Positions 59,814-64,000 of a stretch of DNA of 64,000 bases are shown one piece after another. The notes under the pieces were generated by a model. The model was not told the DNA's origin. It saw nothing but the letters and a program-made list of their open reading frames with translations, and made no database searches. Source of the stretch: Akkermansia muciniphila (lineage in GTDB: Bacteria; Verrucomicrobiota; Kiritimatiellia; RFP12; JAAYNR01); NCBI GenBank assembly GCA_945870025.1, contig CAMBQN010000007.1, positions 49,927 to 113,926 of the forward strand, read 5' to 3'. Numbering within the stretch: position 1 is the stretch's first letter; every line of letters begins with the position of its first letter. A program made the position numbers and the translations under genes.

Positions 59814-62800
59814 GCGTTACCCTCCTTGATGACCAGCCAGGTGACGAGTTCAAGGTCGGTCTTCTCGTGAACCTGCTCCTGCTCGTTGGGGAGGATGAAG
59901 CCGCGGGCGGACTGGAGGCCGAAGGCGGCGCGTTTGCGGAACGTGGCGGCGACCGACGCCACGGCCTTGTGAAGGAGCTTGTCGTAGTCCGTCATGTCGC
60001 TGCCGTGGTCGGTCTGCCGGTCGAAGAGGTTGCAGAGCTGGGTGTAGACCTCGCTCTTGCCCGAACAGAGGATACGGTAGATGTCGAGGATCTGCTTCGG
60101 GTGCGCGAAGCCGAAGCGGACGTTGCCGTCGCCGAGCACGTAAACGAGGAAGTAGGGCTGGAGCGGATTGATGGACTCGTTCGAATTGAGCTTGGCATCA
60201 GCCGATCCGCCGCGCGCCCCCTCCTGCCGGAAGCAGAAGATGACGCCGGGACCGATGACTGTGTAGTTCGGATGCGGCGGCACGCAGGTGTAGAGGCCGA
60301 ACGGGGCGGCTTCGAGGACGGCTTTGTTGGCCTCGATGTATTTCAGGAGTTCGAGTCGGAAGTCATCGAGCGTGAACTCGGTGAGGGATACGCTGTCCCC
60401 TAGGTCTTCGAGATCGAGCACCTCGTCCTTGAGACGGAGCAGTTGCTTGTCGCGGTAGCGGAGGTCTTCGGAAACGATGTCCTCGATCTCATCGTTCTTC
60501 AGGACGTTATCCTCGAAGGTGGCGGCGATATCCACGAGGGCCATGCGGGCTTCGACCCGGTTCTTGAGATTGATGTACTTGTTGAGATCCTCGGTGGGCC
60601 AGAAATTGACGAGCTGGACGGTGTGGCTGGCGCTGCCGATCCGGTCGATGCGTCCGAAGCGCTGGATGATGCGCACGGGGTTCCAGTGGATGTCGTAGTT
60701 GACCAGATAGTCGCAGTCCTGCAGGTTCTGTCCCTCGCTGATGCAGTCGGTGGCGATGAGCAGGTCGATCTCGCCCTGCTGCGGCATGGAGGGAATCTTG
60801 GCGCGGTTCTTGGACCGCGGGGAGAAATTGGTGAGGATGTGGTCGAAGGCGCTGTTGCCGAAGCTGGTGCGGGTGTCGCCGCCGCCGCAGACCAGGGCCA
60901 TGTTGATGCCGAGTTCCTTGGTGCCCCATTCGAGGATCGCATCGTAGAGGTAGGCGGCGGTGTCGGCGAACGCGGTGAAGACGATGACTTTCCGGTTCGG
61001 TTCGCCGAGTTTGTTGATGGAGGGTTTGGCGACCTTGGCCGCGATGAGCTTCTTGAGTTCGGCGAGCTTGGCGTCGGTGGACGGCGTGACGTTCTGCGCG
61101 GCGTTCAAGAGGATGCGAAGCTGGTCCTTGTCCTTCTTGAGATCCTTGAGCCAATCGTGGAGGCGCAGGTGGCGGAGTTCAAACTTGAGCTTGCCGCCGA
61201 CGAGCCTGGCTTCTTCGAGTTCGTCATCGTGGCCGGGATCGTCAAGCGCGAGTTCCAGCTCCTGGGATTCGGGGTTCTGGTCGGGCGTCGTCAGGAAATT
61301 CTTGATCTTCCGTTCCAGGTCCTCGATCTTGGTGATGGTGCGGTCCATCGTGATTTCAAACGACTTCACCGAACTTTCGAGGCGCTTGAGGAAATTCACC
61401 TTCATCATGCCGATGAGCCATCCCTCGCGAACAACCTGCGTAAACGGCGATGCGCCCTTGTTTTCATACCCGGGCTTGAACTCATTCTTGACATAGAGAG
61501 ACGGGTTGAACAACGAGAGCTTGTAACCGGTGATCTCGTCATTGAGCTTGTCGTAGGAGAGGAACCGCCCGCGCAGATCGATCTCGGGGTAGATGGACAC
61601 CGGCTTCTTGCGTTCGGGGAATCCGCCGAGTTCGGCAATGGATGCCCTGTAATACTTCTGAATATGCTTGCGGGAGCGGGCGATGGTCAGTTCATCGAGC
61701 AACGTGAAGAAGGAGGCATTGAGCTTCTCCATCAGATCGCCCGTCTTGCGCTCGAAACTCTGTTTCCGCGCCCAGAGCGTAAAGACCTTCTGCGCGGAGG
61801 CGAGGGTCTCTTTGAGACTGCCGATGCCGATGGTTTCGGCAAAGGCATCGTCCCGGTTCTCGGTCAGGAAATAGAGCTGGTTGCGGAGGTCCTTGAGGTC
61901 GTTGTTGACGGGGGTTGCGGAGAGGAGAAGCACTTTGGTGCGGACACCCGATTTGATGATGTCATCCATGAGGCGCTGATAGCGGCTCTTGCGAATGAGG
62001 TTGCCCTCGTCGTCCCGCTTGCCAGGGGTGTTGTTGCGGAAGTTGTGCGACTCGTCGATAACGATCAGGTCGTAGTTGCCCCAGTTGAGGGTCGCGAGGT
62101 TGATGTCGCCCGAGTAACCGGTCTCACGGCTGAGATCGGTGTGCGCGAGGACATCGTAACGAAAGCGGTCCGCGCCAAAGGGATTGAGCAGGCTGTTGGC
62201 CTTGTAAACGGTCCAGTTATCGCGGAGTTTCTTGGGGCAGAGGACGAGCACGCGCTCGTTTTTCAACTCAAAATACTTGATGGCCGCGAGGGCCTCGTAG
62301 GTCTTCCCCAAGCCCACGCTGTCCGCGATAATGCAGCCGTTGTGCCGCAGAATCTTGTTGATGGCGCCTTTGGCGCCGTCCTTCTGGAACTCGAAGAGCG
62401 CTTTCCATATCCCCGTCTCGAACAGGCTGGTCTTCCCCAGATCCGCATCCGTCTTGCCGGTGTCCCCGAGAAACTTTTCGAAGATGTGAAAGAGCGTCTT
62501 GTAGTAGATGAACTCCGGGGTGTTGTTCTCGTAGAGTTGCTTGAGATAGGCGAGGACATCTTGTTTGACATCCTTCACCAGCGTCTCGTTGCTCCACAGT
62601 TCATCAAACCACTGCTTGAGTTCCTGGCGGTCGCGGTTGCCATCGACAACGAGGTTCAGTTCGAGGTTGTTGCCGCCGTTGCCGAGGCCGAGGCCGCGCA
62701 CGGTAAAATTGGAACTCCCGAGAATCGCGTCCTCCACGCCTGCTGGCGTGGCGACGTGGTACATCTTGCCATGCAGCAGGTTCGATTGGCGAATGGTCCT

Positions 62801-63193
62801 GATGTCCACCTTGCTTTCAATCCAGTCGGCGCAGGCTTTGGCGACCCGCTTCTGCTGGAGCTTGTTGGCGAGCGCCAGTCCGTCCGCTTCGATCAAGAAA
62901 GCCTTCTTCCCGGTTTTGTCGGGATCCAGACGGTTGACGAAGGTGGGTTCGCCGAACAGAAAATTGAGATGCCCGATGCGGTCGAGGTGTTCCCGGAGCG
63001 CATCGTAGGCGTAAATCGTAAAATAGGCCGAAACGATGGAAAGCTTGGAATCGGGTTGGATGACAGACTGGAGAAACCCGGCGACGGTACCCCGCGTGTG
63101 ATTGTCGCGAATACCCGAACCGGAATGAACAGCGCCAAACAATGGCTGGGGGGTCATTGGAATCGCCAAGTCTGTACCGGATATCGTGGACAT
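59810..63193 (-). CDS. SNF2-type helicase with N-terminal phospholipase-D-like nuclease domain
   Basis: 1127 residues from the ATG at 63193; the open frame upstream crosses a palindromic repeat and is unlikely to be coding. The N-terminal ~220 residues have a PLD-like fold with LLHGKMYHV (H-x-K) and ILGSSNFT. Helicase motifs follow: SVGLGKTYEALAAI (I), LVLCPKKLRDNW (Ia), DLIVIDESHNFRNN (II), LLLSATPVNN (III), then VIVFTAFADTAAYLY (IV), LLIATDCISEGQNLQDCD (V) and RIIQRFGRIDRIGS (VI). It is a translocase/helicase probably coupled to a nuclease active site. PLD-helicases with a methylase and an ATPase define the Hma type of defence locus. A long antisense open frame over it is an artefact of codon bias. 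Confidence 0.88.
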   Translation of the reverse strand: MSTISGTDLAIPMTPQPLFGAVHSGSGIRDNHTRGTVAGFLQSVIQPDSKLSIVSAYFTIYAYDALREHLDRIGHLNFLFGEPTFVNRLDPDKTGKKAFLIEADGLALANKLQQKRVAKACADWIESKVDIRTIRQSNLLHGKMYHVATPAGVEDAILGSSNFTVRGLGLGNGGNNLELNLVVDGNRDRQELKQWFDELWSNETLVKDVKQDVLAYLKQLYENNTPEFIYYKTLFHIFEKFLGDTGKTDADLGKTSLFETGIWKALFEFQKDGAKGAINKILRHNGCIIADSVGLGKTYEALAAIKYFELKNERVLVLCPKKLRDNWTVYKANSLLNPFGADRFRYDVLAHTDLSRETGYSGDINLATLNWGNYDLIVIDESHNFRNNTPGKRDDEGNLIRKSRYQRLMDDIIKSGVRTKVLLLSATPVNNDLKDLRNQLYFLTENRDDAFAETIGIGSLKETLASAQKVFTLWARKQSFERKTGDLMEKLNASFFTLLDELTIARSRKHIQKYYRASIAELGGFPERKKPVSIYPEIDLRGRFLSYDKLNDEITGYKLSLFNPSLYVKNEFKPGYENKGASPFTQVVREGWLIGMMKVNFLKRLESSVKSFEITMDRTITKIEDLERKIKNFLTTPDQNPESQELELALDDPGHDDELEEARLVGGKLKFELRHLRLHDWLKDLKKDKDQLRILLNAAQNVTPSTDAKLAELKKLIAAKVAKPSINKLGEPNRKVIVFTAFADTAAYLYDAILEWGTKELGINMALVCGGGDTRTSFGNSAFDHILTNFSPRSKNRAKIPSMPQQGEIDLLIATDCISEGQNLQDCDYLVNYDIHWNPVRIIQRFGRIDRIGSASHTVQLVNFWPTEDLNKYINLKNRVEARMALVDIAATFEDNVLKNDEIEDIVSEDLRYRDKQLLRLKDEVLDLEDLGDSVSLTEFTLDDFRLELLKYIEANKAVLEAAPFGLYTCVPPHPNYTVIGPGVIFCFRQEGARGGSADAKLNSNESINPLQPYFLVYVLGDGNVRFGFAHPKQILDIYRILCSGKSEVYTQLCNLFDRQTDHGSDMTDYDKLLHKAVASVAATFRKRAAFGLQSARGFILPNEQEQVHEKTDLELVTWLVIKEGNA

Positions 63194-63271
63194 GGCGAGA
63201 AATATGACAGAAATACGAACAGGGTGCAAGGCAACAATTCCGCCAAGACCTCTTACTTTCTCTTGCTTCTT

Positions 63272-63295
63272 CCGGCCTGAGGGCAGGCCGGCTCC
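63272..63295. repeat. REP-like palindrome, second copy
   Basis: CCGGCCTG (63272-63279) and CAGGCCGG (63284-63291) pair around AGGG, followed by CTCC. Identical to the 23076-23103 copy except for one loop base and the base before the core. It lies about 80 bases upstream of the helicase start. Confidence 0.8.
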
Positions 63296-63368
63296 AAGCT
63301 GGCGCCGCGACCGGTCGTCTGGATTCTGCGCGAGCAGATTTGGACTGGGTCCCGGCTTGGTCCCCAGA

Positions 63369-63547
63369 CGGCCGCTCATTGCCAAGCTTGGGACGCCAGA
63401 GGGTCTGGATGAACTGGCCCATCTCCTGACGGAACTCGGGGGGACTCAGCTTGGCGGCCTTGCCAATGCCAAGGGACGGACTTTTCGTTACATCAAGGTC
63501 GGCGGGATGAAGGCGTGGCGGGGTTTGAGGGGCTTTTGCGCGTTCAT
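63369..63547 (-). pseudogene. possible frameshifted small gene
   Basis: AGGAG ten bases upstream of the ATG at 63547 suggests a real start (MNAQKPLKPRHAFIPPTL). That frame stops after 19 codons. Shifting one base there continues as DVTKSPSLGIGKAAKLSPPEFRQE and then MGQFIQTLWRPKLGNERP, which reads like a real protein. One base change or an assembly error could have split it. Its position between the HTH gene and the helicase suggests a small accessory protein. No family is known. Confidence 0.3.
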
Positions 63548-63578
63548 AGTGTCCGTTCTCCTGTTTCTTGCATCTGGC

Positions 63579-63926
63579 TCACCAATTTGCCGTAGTTTTC
63601 GGCATCGCCATGATGAACGTCGTGGGTTTGCGAGAGGTGCCGCCGCCGGTCTCGCGTGTGACGTAACCGGCCTGAAGCAACTGGCCCTGGGCGTGGATGA
63701 TGGTGGTTTTGGAAAGGCGGGTTTCGGTGCCGATGGCGGAGAGGGATCGGGAGGTTTTCCAGTCGGGTTGGCGGATGGCGTCGCGGAGCATGGCGCGCCA
63801 GACGATGACGGCGGCGTACTGCCGTTTGCTGAGCAACGCGATCTCGGCCGCATCAAGCCCGGGCGTCCAGCGTCCCGGAAGATATGTGATTGGCATTACG
63901 GGGTTTCGATCAGTTTGTTGGTCCAT
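63579..63926 (-). CDS. helix-turn-helix DNA-binding protein
   Basis: 115 residues from the ATG at 63926, with AAAGGAG six bases upstream. Residues ~60-110 form a winged helix-turn-helix (SLSAIGTETRLSKTTIIHAQGQLLQAGYVTRE followed by a wing), of the HTH_36/MarR-like kind found in plasmid and phage regulators. Upstream is a strong sigma-70 promoter. As first gene ahead of the helicase-nuclease-methylase-ATPase genes, on the same strand, it may control the defence operon; that is inference. Confidence 0.8.
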   Translation of the reverse strand: MDQQTDRNPVMPITYLPGRWTPGLDAAEIALLSKRQYAAVIVWRAMLRDAIRQPDWKTSRSLSAIGTETRLSKTTIIHAQGQLLQAGYVTRETGGGTSRKPTTFIMAMPKTTANW

Positions 63927-63955
63927 GGGTTCTCCTTTTGTTCCTGGTGCTCATG

Positions 63956-63985
63956 GTTATATCACGTTCCGATGGTTCGTGTCAA
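63956..63985 (-). promoter_or_regulatory. sigma-70 promoter ahead of the HTH gene and defence operon
   Basis: On the minus strand TTGACA (63985-63980), 18-bp spacer, TATAAC (63961-63956). The -35 box is perfect and the -10 box matches five of six. The ATG is 29 bases downstream of the -10 box. Confidence 0.75.
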
Positions 63986-64000
63986 CAGGTAAGACGATTT

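Noticed and set aside
52866..63193. DISARM or BREX system
   Set aside because: No DUF1998 helicase (DrmA), DrmB, BrxC, PglZ or BrxL is present. The helicase carries its own PLD domain and the set fits Hma better.
60443..63280. A 945-codon open frame on the plus strand
   Set aside because: It lies antisense to the PLD-SNF2 helicase, whose motifs are all intact. The translation is Val/Glu/Asp/Leu-rich without motifs, typical of a GC-biased shadow frame.

Overview
The window is bacterial and most likely from the PVC superphylum, close to Kiritimatiellota, Verrucomicrobiota or Lentisphaerota. The strongest pointer is a 51-residue 'small basic protein' (3942-4097), a family restricted to Chlamydiae and Verrucomicrobia-like bacteria. 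Consistent with this are a sigma-70 with a long Lys/Ala/Pro-rich leader, ExbB/ExbD beside giant TPR proteins and an alpha-toroid protein, an exosortase with a PEP-CTERM target, and a single-RRM RNA-binding protein. Gene starts were chosen by Shine-Dalgarno fit and family length.

Core region (1-38.6 kb). First come rpoD, a membrane-anchored RRM protein, a DnaQ-like exonuclease, the small basic protein and a DUF362/ferredoxin protein. A five-gene minus-strand operon (16.9 to 5.4 kb) follows: two giant periplasmic TPR proteins, ExbB, ExbD and a membrane-anchored alpha-toroid protein, behind a clear sigma-70 promoter. Next are a URO-D/methyltransferase-like protein, a PflX-like radical SAM enzyme, a YebC regulator, a sugar-transfer trio (GT2, SAM methyltransferase, GT39), an exosortase next to its probable target (a VIT/vWA PEP-CTERM protein), RmlD and an Arg-rich zinc-finger protein. 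A peptide-type ABC importer without a binding protein, panC, a DciA-like protein, an HD hydrolase and tRNA-Leu(UAA) close the core.

Island region (38.6-64 kb). This part is accessory: a gene-poor stretch, a roughly 1560-residue kinesin-light-chain-type TPR protein with a lipoprotein upstream, a two-gene unknown cassette, a Gabija-type pair (GajA OLD ATPase-TOPRIM and GajB UvrD helicase) with an alkyltransferase-like protein upstream, a DUF4238 protein, and a four-gene defence operon (PLD-SNF2 helicase, DUF1016 nuclease, adenine methylase, AAA ATPase). The last resembles helicase-methylase-ATPase (Hma) systems. The methylase and ATPase genes are visibly more AT-rich than the core.

Repeats are the other theme. 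There is a 140-bp MITE with perfect 16-bp terminal inverted repeats, an exact 8-bp target duplication and two relics. A second family of intergenic elements is bounded by GCTTGCAAAAC-type hairpins. A REP-like palindrome is inserted in frame in the GT39 gene, with a second copy near 63.3 kb. A palindrome plus purine-tract element flanks the Gabija locus on both sides.
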